DNA from: Janibacter indicus
GTDB lineage: Bacteria; Actinomycetota; Actinomycetes; Actinomycetales; Dermatophilaceae
Length of the DNA: 64,000 nt
Assembly: GCF_900176385.1 (NCBI RefSeq)
Contig: NZ_FWXN01000004.1
Location: 186,001-250,000, forward strand
Direction of reading: 5' to 3'
The notes beneath the pieces were generated by a model that was given only the letters and a program-made list of their open reading frames with translations, was not told where the DNA came from and ran no database searches. Positions 52,854 to 62,026 of the stretch are shown here, piece by piece. How positions within the stretch are numbered: position 1 is the stretch's first letter; the number at the start of each line of letters is the position of its first letter. Made by a program: the position numbers and the translations under genes.

Positions 52854-54470
52854 GTGTCACGTTCCGTCCGCCTGGTCGGTGCTGCTCTCATCCCGGCCTT
52901 CACCCTGCCCATCGCCAGCACCGCCGCCGCTCGGCCCAGCGCCGTCCCCGAGCCGCCGACGAACCGGAACCTGCCCAAGGAGCTGGACGTCGCCTCGCCC
53001 TACATCCCGCAGTCGGTGTGCGACCCCGACCCGAAGCCGGGCGTCACGGCCTTCGCCCGACTCATGGCCAACCACTACAGCGAGTTCAACTACGGCATCT
53101 CCCGGGCCTGCAACTACGGGCTGACCGAGCACTCCGAGGGTCGCGCTCTGGACTGGATGCTCAATGCCTACGACTCGCACGAGCGCGCCGTCGCCGACGG
53201 GGTCATCAGCTGGCTGCTCGCCCCCGACTCAGAGGGCCGACCCGCGGCGATGGCGCGCCGCTTCGGGATCATGTACATCATCTGGAACCGCCAGATCTGG
53301 GGCACCTACAACATGAGCGCCGGCTGGCGCCCCTACAACGGCGTCAGCCCGCACACCGACCACATCCACTTCTCCTTCAGCTGGGACGGCGCGATGCAGC
53401 GCACGTCGTGGTGGACGGGCAAGGCGTGGACCGGCGTGACGACCACTCCCGGTGGGCCCTCGGTGCCGATCCCGGACCCGGACTCCTACCCCACGCTGCG
53501 GCAGGGGGCCTCCGGCCCGGACGTGCAGCTGGCGCAGAAGGTCATCGGCGTCACCGCAGACGGCGCCTTCGGTCCGGCGACGAAGTCGGCTCTCATCTCG
53601 TGGCAGCGCAAGAACGGCGTCCCGGCCACCGGTGTCCTCGACGAGGCGACGTGGAACCGCATGGTCCTGCTCGGCGAGATCCCTGCCCGCGGCGACGACC
53701 AGGGCGGCGACCTGGCCAAGCACATGAAGACCTCGGTGCGTCTCGGCTCGACCGGCGAGGCGGTCAAGGCGCTCCAGCGCACGCTGAAGATCTCGGTCGA
53801 CGGCACCTTCGGTCCCGCGACGGACAAGGCGGTGCGTGCCTTCCAAGAGGAGAAGCAGCTGCGGGTCGACGGCTTCGTCACGCAGAACGTGTGGAAGGCG
53901 CTCGCCGGCGTGCCGTACGTCAAGAACGGCACCAAGCCCAAGCCCAAGCCCAAGCCCGAGCACGACCACCCGCCGGTGGCCTCGCCCAAGGCGCCGGCGC
54001 CCCCGTCGAGCGCCGTCGTCGTCACCAAGACCGAGTTCGACAAGGTGCGCTCGACGGTCCTGGCGAACGGCGCGCGCGGTGCGACCGTCAAGGTGCTGCA
54101 GCGTGCCCTCGGGGGCGTCGCCGTGGACGGCGCCTTCGGCAGCGGTACCGCCAAGGCGGTGCGCAGCTTCCAGCGCTCGGCCGGGCTGTCCGCGACGGGC
54201 ATCGTCGACGACCGCACGTGGACGGCGCTCGAGGCCCGGGACTACCCCTTCCTCGCCTACCGCCGCACGGTGCTCAAGCCGGGTTCGACCGGCTACCCGG
54301 TGCAGGTCGTGCAGACCTACCTCGGCCTCAAGGCCGACGGGAAGTTCGGCACGGCGACCCAGGACGCGGTGCGTGCGCTGCAGGGTCGTCACGGGCTGGC
54401 CCGCACGGGCTATGTCGGTGCCGTGACCTGGCAGGCCCTGGAGCGCGAGGTCCGCGCCCGCCGCGGCTGA
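52854..54470 (+). CDS. Secreted peptidoglycan-binding protein with peptidase-like domain
   Basis: A 538-residue exported protein. A signal peptide ends near residue 25. Residues about 45-195 resemble an M15-type D-Ala-D-Ala peptidase-like fold: EHSEGRALDWML supplies His and Asp and HTDHIHFSF the second metal ligand pair. Four peptidoglycan-binding type 1 repeats follow, each with an AVKALQ-like helix and a DGxFGxAT turn (starting near 215, 300, 400, 475), with a KPKPKPKPEHDH linker between the second and third. GTG 52854 has AAGGAG 7 bases upstream. It probably trims or remodels cell wall peptides. Confidence 0.88.
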   Translation: MSRSVRLVGAALIPAFTLPIASTAAARPSAVPEPPTNRNLPKELDVASPYIPQSVCDPDPKPGVTAFARLMANHYSEFNYGISRACNYGLTEHSEGRALDWMLNAYDSHERAVADGVISWLLAPDSEGRPAAMARRFGIMYIIWNRQIWGTYNMSAGWRPYNGVSPHTDHIHFSFSWDGAMQRTSWWTGKAWTGVTTTPGGPSVPIPDPDSYPTLRQGASGPDVQLAQKVIGVTADGAFGPATKSALISWQRKNGVPATGVLDEATWNRMVLLGEIPARGDDQGGDLAKHMKTSVRLGSTGEAVKALQRTLKISVDGTFGPATDKAVRAFQEEKQLRVDGFVTQNVWKALAGVPYVKNGTKPKPKPKPEHDHPPVASPKAPAPPSSAVVVTKTEFDKVRSTVLANGARGATVKVLQRALGGVAVDGAFGSGTAKAVRSFQRSAGLSATGIVDDRTWTALEARDYPFLAYRRTVLKPGSTGYPVQVVQTYLGLKADGKFGTATQDAVRALQGRHGLARTGYVGAVTWQALEREVRARRG

Positions 54471-54503
54471 CCGGGCAGGGGTCCGGGGGCTGCACGGCCC
54501 GCG

Positions 54504-54541
54504 ACGGAGGGCGTCACAGCTCAGGCGGTGACGCCCTCCGT
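54504..54541. terminator. Terminator hairpin overlapping TIGR03089 gene end
   Basis: ACGGAGGGCGTCAC (54504-54517) and GTGACGCCCTCCGT (54528-54541) are perfect 14-base arms with a 10-base loop. The right part covers the last codons and stop of the minus-strand gene ending 54521, so it serves both convergent genes. Confidence 0.8.
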
Positions 54542-55234
54542 GCGTGCCCGGCGGTCGAGGGTCGCCTCGTCGGTCTGGCCGAGGTGCACGACGAGCGAGC
54601 CGCCGTCGGCCCACACCGCCAGCGCGGTGCGCAGCAGGGCCTCGGCGGAGGGGTCGACGAGCTGCACCCGGGAGCCCGGCGGGCTCGTGGCCCCGGCCCG
54701 CGCGAGGGCGACGAGCTCGCCGTAGCCGGTCTCCTCGCCCGCCAGGCGCAGCGCGACGTCGTCGTCCTCGGGCTCGGCCCACGGGCTGAAGAGGTCGCCG
54801 AAGGTCGACAGGTCGGCCGCCTCGTCCATGACCCCGTCGGGCAGGTCGTGGTCGGACCGTCGGGCCAGCGCGGCCCGGGTGACGAGGACGGCGGGGCCGT
54901 CGTCGGGCAGCCGCTCGGGGTCATCGGTGACGACGAGGTCGGCCCCCGCGCCACCGTCGAGGTCGACGACCGCGCCGACTGACCAGACGGCCCAGGCCCA
55001 GTAGAGCAGCCGCCAGTGGGGGCGCAGGGCGAGGCGGACGACGGAGCCGGGCTCGAGATCCCACTCCTCCTGCAGGGCATTGGCCGCCTTGCTGACCCAG
55101 GTGCCGAGGACGCGGCCGGACAGCTCGACCCGCTCGCCGGTCGTCGGCCCCGGCAGGTCGTCGTAGCAGGTGACCCGCGGGGCGGCGGAGTCGGTGCGGT
55201 TGATCGTCGTCAGGACCTCGGCAGGGGTGGGCAT
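54521..55234 (-). CDS. TIGR03089 family protein
   Basis: A 237-residue actinobacterial protein resembling the N-terminal part of AMP-forming acyl-CoA synthetases (ERVELSGRVLGTWVSKAANAL, VVRLALRPHWRLLYWAWAVWSVGA) but far too short to be an enzyme of that class and without the ATP motif. It is a conserved family often found beside cell-wall genes such as LCP ligases. Function unknown. ATG 55234 follows a -10 box TAGGGT by 6 bases, with GGAGG between. Confidence 0.85.
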   Translation of the reverse strand: MPTPAEVLTTINRTDSAAPRVTCYDDLPGPTTGERVELSGRVLGTWVSKAANALQEEWDLEPGSVVRLALRPHWRLLYWAWAVWSVGAVVDLDGGAGADLVVTDDPERLPDDGPAVLVTRAALARRSDHDLPDGVMDEAADLSTFGDLFSPWAEPEDDDVALRLAGEETGYGELVALARAGATSPPGSRVQLVDPSAEALLRTALAVWADGGSLVVHLGQTDEATLDRRARTEGVTA

Positions 55235-55240
55235 GCCTCC

Positions 55241-55246
55241 ACCCTA
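55241..55246 (-). promoter_or_regulatory. -10 box of the TIGR03089 gene
   Basis: Minus-strand TAGGGT ends 6 bases before ATG 55234. Confidence 0.45.
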
Positions 55247-55269
55247 CGAAGGGGAGTCCGTCCGCCGGA

Positions 55270-55275
55270 TAGCGT
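55270..55275 (+). promoter_or_regulatory. -10 box of the ArnT-like gene
   Basis: TAGCGT ends 7 bases before GTG 55283. Confidence 0.5.
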
Positions 55276-55282
55276 GGCCGCC

Positions 55283-57379
55283 GTGGACCCGTCGACGCAC
55301 GCCCCGCGTGACCTCGCCCCGGCTCTCGAGCGATGCGTGGTCGCGGCGGCTCTGTGGGTCGTCGTCCTCGGCTTGGCCGGGTCGCTCATCGCGTGGGTCG
55401 GCGCCTGGGTGCCGCTCGTCGGCGCGCTGACCGCCGTCATCGCGGCGGCACTCGCCTGGCGCATCTCCGGACGGCTCCCGCGGCCCGGGGGGACCCCCCT
55501 TCGTCCCGTGCCGGCGGCGGCGCTCGTCGTGGGCGTCCTCGCGGTGACCGTCTGGACGGGCCTCACGCACTCCGAGCAGGTGCTGCCTCGGCGCGACTCG
55601 GCGAGCTATCTGCAGGCGACGATCTACCTCGCCGAGAACGGCGTGCGGCCGGTGGCGATCGACGCCGAGACGATCGGCGGACCCGAGACCCTCGCCGAGG
55701 AGGGCCTGACCCTCGAGGCGCCTGCCTTCTACGAGACCGGGTCGCCGCAGGAGCCGGTCGTGCAGCCGCAGTTCATGCCCGGCCCGGCGCTCGTCTACTC
55801 GCTGCCCTGGTGGGCCGGGGGCGCGACGGCCACGCTGTGGGCCCCCGCGGTCCTCGGCGGGCTCGCGCTGCTGGCGATCGGCCTCCTCGTCGCCCGCACC
55901 ATCTCGCCGTGGGCCGCCGCGGCGGCGGCGGTCCTTGTGGGCGCCTGCTTCCCGTGGCTGCACACCGCCCGGTCGACCTACTCCGAACCCCTCGCCGGGC
56001 TGACCCTCGCCGCCGGTTTCCTCGCCCTGACCCTGCTCGTGCGTGCCGCCGAGGACCGGCGGTCCACGGAGGGCGGGCGCGCCGGCACGTGGGCCGGGGC
56101 CGCGCTGCTCGCGGGCGCTCTCGTCGGTGGCACCTCGATCGTGCGCATCGACGCCCTGCGCGAGACGATGCTGCTCGTCCCGGTCGCCGCCCTGCTGCTG
56201 GCCCGTGGCCGCGGCTGGGCGCGCGGCCTGCTCGTCGGCGCCGGGGCGACCACGCTGGCGGGCTTCGCCGTCGCGGGGGTCATGAGCTGGCGCTACCTCG
56301 GCGAGATCGGCTCCTCCCTCGTGCCGCTCGTCGCTCTCGTGGTCCTCATGTCGCTCGTCTGCTGGTGGCTGCTGCGGCGCTCGCGACGCGGCTGGTCCCT
56401 GCCCGCCGCGCTCGCGTCGCGGCTGCCCGCCGCCCTCGCCGTCGCCGTGGTCGTCGTCGGGGTGGGGCTCTCCCTTCGACCGCTGGTGATGACGGTGCGG
56501 CAGGATCCTCGCGACCCCGGAGCCATGTACGTCGCCCGGATGCAGGCCGAGCTCGGCCTGCCGGTCGACGGCGGCCGCACCTATGCCGAGCACTCCGTCG
56601 ACTGGCTCGCCTGGTGGGTGGGGCCAGCCGCACTGGTCGTCGCCCTCGTCGCGCTGGCGCTCCTCTGGCGCGCGCTCGGCACCTGGTGGGCGAAGGGGGG
56701 ACCCGTCCCGTCGTGGGGTGCCGCGCTCTTCGTGACGACCGGATCGACCCTGCTCACGCTGTGGCGCCCGGGCATCACGCCCGACCACCCGTGGGCCGAC
56801 CGGCGACTGCTCGTCGCCCTGCCGCTCGTCATCGTGCTCGCCGTCGCGGCCGCGGCATGGGCCGGACGGTGGGTTCGTCGTCGCCACGGCACCCTCGCCG
56901 CCGGGGTGGTCGCCACCGGGCTCCTCGCGGTGACGGCGGTGCCGACGGCGCTGGCGACCTGGCCGCACCGCGCGGAGCGGGTCGAGGCCGGGGGACTGGC
57001 CGCGGCGGCCGACTACTGCCGGGCCCTCGAGCCCGGTGACGTCGTCCTCGCCGTCGACGACTGGGCGGTCAACCACTGGACCCAGGTGACCCGCGGCATG
57101 TGCGGTGTGCCGGCCGTCGCCACGACCGGGCGGCTGCGGGACGACCCGGACCGGGTGCGGGCGGCGGCGCAGCGGCTCGACGAGCGGGTCCGGGCGCGCG
57201 GTGGCCGGGTGCTCCTCGTCGCACACCGCGAACGCTCCAGCCTCACCGACATCGGTGCCCGCGACGTGCAGGAGGTGCTCGACACGACGATCCCCGAGGA
57301 CCCGCACGTGCTGGAGACCCGACCGGAGCGACTCGACCCCCTTCACCTCACCGTGTGGACCGGCCGTGTCGGCCGATGA
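55283..57379 (+). CDS. Large polytopic membrane protein, GT39/ArnT-like
   Basis: A 698-residue membrane protein with about 12 helices. LPRRDSASYLQATIYLAENG just after the second or third helix has the conserved Asp of GT-C glycosyltransferases, which use polyprenyl-linked sugars on the outer face; QPQFMPGPALVYSLPWW and HTARSTYSEPLAGLTLA are typical of this superfamily. The C-terminal 150 residues form an external domain (VLAVDDWAVNHWTQVTRGMCG). Acceptor and donor are unknown. GTG 55283 is supported by a leaderless -10 box. It is 32 bases upstream of the GT4 gene with its own promoter. Confidence 0.82.
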   Translation: MDPSTHAPRDLAPALERCVVAAALWVVVLGLAGSLIAWVGAWVPLVGALTAVIAAALAWRISGRLPRPGGTPLRPVPAAALVVGVLAVTVWTGLTHSEQVLPRRDSASYLQATIYLAENGVRPVAIDAETIGGPETLAEEGLTLEAPAFYETGSPQEPVVQPQFMPGPALVYSLPWWAGGATATLWAPAVLGGLALLAIGLLVARTISPWAAAAAAVLVGACFPWLHTARSTYSEPLAGLTLAAGFLALTLLVRAAEDRRSTEGGRAGTWAGAALLAGALVGGTSIVRIDALRETMLLVPVAALLLARGRGWARGLLVGAGATTLAGFAVAGVMSWRYLGEIGSSLVPLVALVVLMSLVCWWLLRRSRRGWSLPAALASRLPAALAVAVVVVGVGLSLRPLVMTVRQDPRDPGAMYVARMQAELGLPVDGGRTYAEHSVDWLAWWVGPAALVVALVALALLWRALGTWWAKGGPVPSWGAALFVTTGSTLLTLWRPGITPDHPWADRRLLVALPLVIVLAVAAAAWAGRWVRRRHGTLAAGVVATGLLAVTAVPTALATWPHRAERVEAGGLAAAADYCRALEPGDVVLAVDDWAVNHWTQVTRGMCGVPAVATTGRLRDDPDRVRAAAQRLDERVRARGGRVLLVAHRERSSLTDIGARDVQEVLDTTIPEDPHVLETRPERLDPLHLTVWTGRVGR

Positions 57380-57396
57380 GCCGGCCGGACGTCGCA

Positions 57397-57402
57397 TAGG
57401 CT
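57397..57402 (+). promoter_or_regulatory. -10 box of the GT4 operon
   Basis: TAGGCT ends 9 bases before ATG 57412. Confidence 0.45.
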
Positions 57403-57411
57403 GCCCACGAC

Positions 57412-59316
57412 ATGGATGACGCCACGTTGAAGATCGCGGTCGTCGGGCCGACCCACCCCTACAAGGGCGGCGTGGCCTCGCACACCACGACGCTCGCCCA
57501 CGAGCTCGAGGCGGCCGGTCACGACGTGACCCTGGTGTCCTGGAGCCACCTCTACCCGAGCTTCTTCTACCCGGGGGAGCAGTCGGTGCCCAGCTCCGGC
57601 GACCCCGACGTCCCGCCCTTCCCCCGCACCGTCCGCGCGCTGTCCTGGGCCCGTCCCGACTCGCTGGTGCGCGCCGGGCGCCGGCTGCGCGAGGTCGACA
57701 TCATCATCGTCGTCCACGTCATCCCACCGGTCGTCCCCCTGCATCTGACGCTGCTGCGGGCCGCCGGCGTCGGCCGCACGGCCATGACCGGCCGTGGGCC
57801 GCGCAGCGTCGTCATCGCCCACAACGTCCTGCCGCACGAGCCGCACCCCGGCGACGCGGCCCTGATGCGCACCTTCTTCCGCCGGGTCGACGCCGTCGTC
57901 GTCCACTCGGCCGAGCAGTCGCGGCTGGCCCGCGAGCTCGACGCCGAGCACGTCGTCGTCACCGACCTGCCGCCGCACCTGCCCGGGGGCGACCCCGCGG
58001 AGCGACCGGACCACCGGGGCCCGGCCCGGCTCCTGGCCCTCGGTCTCGTGCGCGGCTACAAGGGGATTGACGTGCTCCTGCGCGCGATGCTGCGGGTGCC
58101 CGACGTGACCCTCACGGTGGCCGGCGAGATCTGGGGCGACGCCGGCGACGAGATCCGACGGCTCGCCGAGCACCGCAGCCTGCGCGACCGGGTCGAGATC
58201 CACAGCGGCTACGTCCCCGCCGAGCGCATCGCGCCCCTGCTCGCCCAGCACGACGTGCTCTCGCTCACCTACCGCAGCGCGACCGCGAGCCAGAACGTCC
58301 TGCTCGCCCACCAGCACGGGCTGGCCGTGCTCGCCTCCGACGTGGGGACCTTCGGCGACCAGGTGCGCGACGGCGTCGACGGCTACCTCGTGCCACCCGA
58401 GGACGAGGACGCGATCGTCGAGGTGCTCCAGCGGCTCGTCGATCCCGACGAGGTCGCGCGCATCCGCGGGGGCGTCACGCCGCCCGACCTGCACGCGCCA
58501 TGGGCCCGCTACGTCGGCACCCTCGAGGCGCTGAGCGCCCCCGACGTCCTGGCCGACCCGACCCTCGCCGCGCCGGCGCGCCGCCAGTCGCGACTCGGGC
58601 GGATCGCCGACCGGGCCGAGGACGTCGTCGCCCTCGCCCGCCTCGCCCGTGACCGTCGTCGCCCCCGGCTGGAGCTGAGCCGCAGCGACTTCCCGGCGTG
58701 GGTGCGCGCCACCGACGTCCTCGCCCACGACGACGAGGCCCGGCGGGCCCGCGAGCTGGCGCGCGACCTCGGGCTGCCCCGGGGCGGTGACGAGCTCGCC
58801 GAGTGGGCGGCGCTCGGGGCGCTCGAGGTGCTCGTCGGGATGCAGGACGACGGCGGGCGGCGTGAGGCACTGATCATCGACGCCTCCGGCAGCGGGTCCC
58901 CCTTCGGCCGGTGGGCCCGGGCCGCGGGCTACGTGCCCGTCGAGGTCGAGCTCACCGGAGCCCGCTCGTCGATGACCCTGCTCGACGTCGACACCGCCAC
59001 GCTCGACGTCGTCACCCGGCTCCACCCCGACGACGCGACCGCCGCCGACATCGACGAGACGCTCACCCAGGCCGGCTGGGCCCTTCGGTCCGGCGGGTTG
59101 CTCTGCCTCACCCTCCCCGTCGGGGGCACGGGCGAGGACGTCATCGGGGGAGCGGCCGACCTGCGGGCGGTCGTCGCCCGCGCGGCCGACGCGGGCTTCG
59201 CGCTCGTGGGCGACGTCGACGGCGACCTCACCGCCCGGCTGCGGCACGCCTCCCGGGTGAGTGCCGACCCCGACGCCGCCCACGCGCTCGTCCGGCTCAC
59301 GCTGCGGCGCCGATGA
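57412..59316 (+). CDS. Family 4 glycosyltransferase with C-terminal methyltransferase-like domain
   Basis: A 634-residue two-domain protein. Residues 1-380 are a GT-B enzyme of family 4: VVGPTHPYKGGVASHTTTLAHEL opens the acceptor domain, LLALGLVRGYKGIDVLLRAM and GLAVLASDVGTFGDQVRDGVDG the donor domain. Residues about 430-634 resemble a degenerate class I methyltransferase (REALIIDASGSGSPFGRWAR as motif I, WALRSGGLLCLTLPVGG), which lacks a clear GxGxG. Fusions of this kind are unusual. The next two genes overlap or abut, forming a three-gene operon with a flippase-like protein and a methyltransferase. Confidence 0.88.
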   Translation: MDDATLKIAVVGPTHPYKGGVASHTTTLAHELEAAGHDVTLVSWSHLYPSFFYPGEQSVPSSGDPDVPPFPRTVRALSWARPDSLVRAGRRLREVDIIIVVHVIPPVVPLHLTLLRAAGVGRTAMTGRGPRSVVIAHNVLPHEPHPGDAALMRTFFRRVDAVVVHSAEQSRLARELDAEHVVVTDLPPHLPGGDPAERPDHRGPARLLALGLVRGYKGIDVLLRAMLRVPDVTLTVAGEIWGDAGDEIRRLAEHRSLRDRVEIHSGYVPAERIAPLLAQHDVLSLTYRSATASQNVLLAHQHGLAVLASDVGTFGDQVRDGVDGYLVPPEDEDAIVEVLQRLVDPDEVARIRGGVTPPDLHAPWARYVGTLEALSAPDVLADPTLAAPARRQSRLGRIADRAEDVVALARLARDRRRPRLELSRSDFPAWVRATDVLAHDDEARRARELARDLGLPRGGDELAEWAALGALEVLVGMQDDGGRREALIIDASGSGSPFGRWARAAGYVPVEVELTGARSSMTLLDVDTATLDVVTRLHPDDATAADIDETLTQAGWALRSGGLLCLTLPVGGTGEDVIGGAADLRAVVARAADAGFALVGDVDGDLTARLRHASRVSADPDAAHALVRLTLRRR

Positions 59317-60323
59317 GCCGGGTCGAGGCGGGAGCGCCCGGGAGGCCGCGGCGGACCCGGCGCAAGCGGGTCCTCGACGTGCTGCGCATCGGCTTCCTCG
59401 TCCTCGTGCTCGTCGCCGTCGGGGCCGCCCTGTGGTCCAACTGGGAGGAGGTCCGCGGTGACCTCGGGCGGATCGGCCCGGTGACCCTCCTCGCCGCCAC
59501 CGCGCTCGCGATGCTCTCGCCCTTCGTCACGGTGCTCGGCTGGCGGGTGCTCCTCGCCGACCTCGGGTCCCGTCTGCACATCGCGCCCGCGAGCGGGGTC
59601 TTCTTCGTCGGGCAGCTCGGCAAGTACCTGCCCGGGTCGGTGTGGTCGGTCGTCGTGCAGACCGACATGGCCCACCGGCTGGGCGTGCCGAGGCGACGCA
59701 CGGCGGTCGTTGGGCTGCTGACGATCGCCCTCTCCGCGCTCACCGGCATGATCCTCGGGCTGCCGGCGCTGCCCGTGCTGCTCACCCGCGGGGATGCGGT
59801 TGTGCCGTGGTGGTCGCTCGTGCTCATCATCGGCGTGCTCGGGGTGCTGCTCTGGCCGCCGGTGCTCAACCGCGGCATCCGCACGATGCTGCGGCTGCTG
59901 CGCCGCGACCCGCTCGAGCACGACCTCACCCACGCGGCCGTCGGCCTGTCGAGCCTGTGGTTCGCCAGCTCCTGGCTCGTCGGTGGGCTGTCGGTGTGGG
60001 TCATGGCACGCAACCTCGCACCCGACGACGCCGACGCCTCGCGCCTGCTGCTCGTCGCCGTCTCGGGCTATCTCCTCGCCGCCGGCATCGGCATGTTCAG
60101 CATTGTCGTGCCGGCCGGCGTGGGGGTGCGCGACGGCGTGATGATCCTGCTGCTCGCCACGTCGATGTCGGTCTCGGCGGCGACCGCGGTCGTCGTCGTG
60201 GCCCGCTTCCTCACCGTCCTGGCCGATGTCGTCTGGGCCGCCGTCGGGTGGCTCTGGGCGAAGACGCACGACCTGCTCCCTTCGCCCGCCGGCCCGGGCG
60301 CCGCCCCGCAAGGAGATCGCTGA
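59313..60323 (+). CDS. Flippase-like membrane protein (LPG synthase TM region type)
   Basis: A 336-residue membrane protein with about eight helices of the lysylphosphatidylglycerol synthetase transmembrane (UPF0104/AglD) family. PASGVFFVGQLGKYLPGSVWSVVVQ after the second helix and AAGIGMFSIVVPAGVGVRDGVMILLL are the signature blocks. Members in glycan clusters are thought to help move lipid-linked sugars. ATG 59313 overlaps the GT4 stop by 4 bases and its stop abuts the next gene (TGATG). Confidence 0.9.
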   Translation: MSRVEAGAPGRPRRTRRKRVLDVLRIGFLVLVLVAVGAALWSNWEEVRGDLGRIGPVTLLAATALAMLSPFVTVLGWRVLLADLGSRLHIAPASGVFFVGQLGKYLPGSVWSVVVQTDMAHRLGVPRRRTAVVGLLTIALSALTGMILGLPALPVLLTRGDAVVPWWSLVLIIGVLGVLLWPPVLNRGIRTMLRLLRRDPLEHDLTHAAVGLSSLWFASSWLVGGLSVWVMARNLAPDDADASRLLLVAVSGYLLAAGIGMFSIVVPAGVGVRDGVMILLLATSMSVSAATAVVVVARFLTVLADVVWAAVGWLWAKTHDLLPSPAGPGAAPQGDR

Positions 60324-61171
60324 TGACCGACCCGATGCCGACCGGCCAGGTCGCGGCTCCTCCCGGCGGCCGCCTGCTCGCCCTCGCCAAGCGGGGTGCC
60401 GAGCACCTGCTGTGGGGCCGCGTCGCCGTCCAACGTCGCCTCGAGCCCCGCACGAAGGGGGCCCGCCCCGTCCCCACGAGCGTGCCCTCGACCGGCGTGC
60501 TCACCGACGAGGCGACGTGGCGGCGCGCCACCGAGGAGGCACGCCGGCTCCGCCTGCCGCTCCACCGCGATCTGCCGAAGAACTGGGACGCCCTCGGGGC
60601 CGTCGCCGCCGTGCTCGACCTCGTCGACGACGGCACCCGCAGCGCGCGGGTCATGGACGCCGGCAGCGCCCGGTACTCACCGGTGCTGCCGTGGCTGCGC
60701 CTCTTCGGCTTCGGCGCCGCGCCCGGGTCGCTCATCGGCATCAACCTCGAGTTCGGCCGGCAGGTGACCCGCGACGGGGTGGTCTTCCGCTACGGCGACG
60801 TCACCGACACCGGCCTGCCGACCGGGCACCTCGACGCCATCACCTGCATGTCGGTCATCGAGCACGGCGTCCCGCTCGAGGGCTTCGTCGCCGAGTCGGC
60901 GCGCCTGCTGCGCCCCGGCGGTGTGCTCGTCGTCTCGACGGACTACGACCAGGACCCGCCGGACACGACGGGCAAGGTGATCTACGGCTCGCAGGTCCAC
61001 ATCTTCTCGCCGGACGAGATCCGTGACCTCGTGGCCATGGCCGACCGCCACGGCCTCGAGCTCGTCGGCACGATCGACGAGGCGACGCTGGCGCACAGCG
61101 AGCGACCGGTCCACTGGGCGAGGGTCGACCTCGACTACACCTTCATCCTGCTGACCTTCCGCAGGCGCTGA
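60323..61171 (+). CDS. SAM-dependent methyltransferase
   Basis: A 282-residue methyltransferase. After an 80-residue variable start, RVMDAGSARYSPVLPWL is an atypical motif I (no GxGxG), DAITCMSVIEHGVPLEGFVAESARLLRPGGVLVVSTDY are the later class I motifs, and the C-terminal block reads ARVDLDYTFILLTFRRR. AAGGAG lies 7 bases before ATG 60323, which shares one base with the previous stop. Third gene of the GT4-flippase operon, so the target is probably a sugar or lipid-linked glycan; not shown by sequence. Confidence 0.87.
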   Translation: MTDPMPTGQVAAPPGGRLLALAKRGAEHLLWGRVAVQRRLEPRTKGARPVPTSVPSTGVLTDEATWRRATEEARRLRLPLHRDLPKNWDALGAVAAVLDLVDDGTRSARVMDAGSARYSPVLPWLRLFGFGAAPGSLIGINLEFGRQVTRDGVVFRYGDVTDTGLPTGHLDAITCMSVIEHGVPLEGFVAESARLLRPGGVLVVSTDYDQDPPDTTGKVIYGSQVHIFSPDEIRDLVAMADRHGLELVGTIDEATLAHSERPVHWARVDLDYTFILLTFRRR

Positions 61172-61175
61172 GGCC

Positions 61176-61994
61176 TCAGGGCCGGATCCGCGCCAGCAGC
61201 GGGGCGAGTGCCGCCTCGTAGGCGGGCAGGTCCACCGGGCGGTCGCTGACGACGCGGAAGATCGCCGCTCGCAGCATCGCCTGCCCGTGCGGGCCGGTGA
61301 CCCATGCGTGCATGACGAGCGGGTCCGCGTGCCCGCCCACGACGCAGTCGAGCACCGCCGTCGCCTCCGCCCACAGGGCCGGCCGCCAGTACGGCGCGAG
61401 GTCGACGACGACCGGAGCACCTCGCGGGTCGAGCAGGATGTTGCCGGCGAGGTCGCCGTGGACGAGCTGCGCGGGCCCGAGGTCGGTGTCGTCGCGTGCC
61501 GCGGCGAGGTGCGCGAGCAGTCCCTGCACCTCGGGGTCGAGCCCGTCGTCGGGGAGGGGGCGCTCGCCGAAGGCCACCCGCTCGGCCTCGGCCCACCGCC
61601 CCACCGGAGGCTCCTGCGCCGGCGGCCAGGAGGTGACGACCCGGGCGAGCTCCGCGTGCAGCACGGCGCCGACGGCCCGGGTGGCGGCGAGGTCGGTGAG
61701 CTGTCGGGTCCCGGGCTCGAAGCGCGAGGCGGCCCAGCCGTCGACGACCCAGCTGCCGTCGCGTGCGGGCACCGGCATCGCGATCCGCAGGTCGCGGTGG
61801 TCGCGCCCGGGGCGCGTGTCGAGGTCGACCGCCAGCCGGGCGAGCACCGGGCTGAGCAGGTCCTGGACCCGTGGCCCACGCCCGGGGGAGAGCACGAGGT
61901 CGCCGGCGCGGACGCTGCCGCCCTGCCCGCCGGTGAGGGGCTCGATGTCGCCCGGGACCGCAAACATGTCGAGCACGTGCTCCGTCGGTCGCAT
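61176..61994 (-). CDS. Phosphotransferase-fold protein (TIGR02569-like)
   Basis: A 272-residue protein with kinase-like motifs of the aminoglycoside phosphotransferase superfamily: QLVHGDLAGNILLD is the catalytic loop (HGD-x-x-x-N) and VVVDLAPYWRPALWAEA the metal-binding segment (DLAP in place of DF/DW). The N-terminal MRPTEHVLDMFAVPG matches actinobacterial TIGR02569 proteins of unknown function. ATG 61994 follows a -10 box TACGGT by 7 bases, divergent from the DNA glycosylase. Substrate unknown. Confidence 0.82.
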   Translation of the reverse strand: MRPTEHVLDMFAVPGDIEPLTGGQGGSVRAGDLVLSPGRGPRVQDLLSPVLARLAVDLDTRPGRDHRDLRIAMPVPARDGSWVVDGWAASRFEPGTRQLTDLAATRAVGAVLHAELARVVTSWPPAQEPPVGRWAEAERVAFGERPLPDDGLDPEVQGLLAHLAAARDDTDLGPAQLVHGDLAGNILLDPRGAPVVVDLAPYWRPALWAEATAVLDCVVGGHADPLVMHAWVTGPHGQAMLRAAIFRVVSDRPVDLPAYEAALAPLLARIRP

Positions 61995-62001
61995 GCCTGT
62001 C

Positions 62002-62019
62002 ACCGTACGGCGGCACAAT
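62002..62019. promoter_or_regulatory. Divergent -10 boxes (phosphotransferase-like and glycosylase)
   Basis: Minus-strand TACGGT (62007-62002) ends 7 bases before ATG 61994; plus-strand CACAAT (62014-62019) ends 7 bases before GTG 62027. Both genes appear leaderless from a 32-base intergenic gap. Confidence 0.5.
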
Positions 62020-62026
62020 CGACGGC

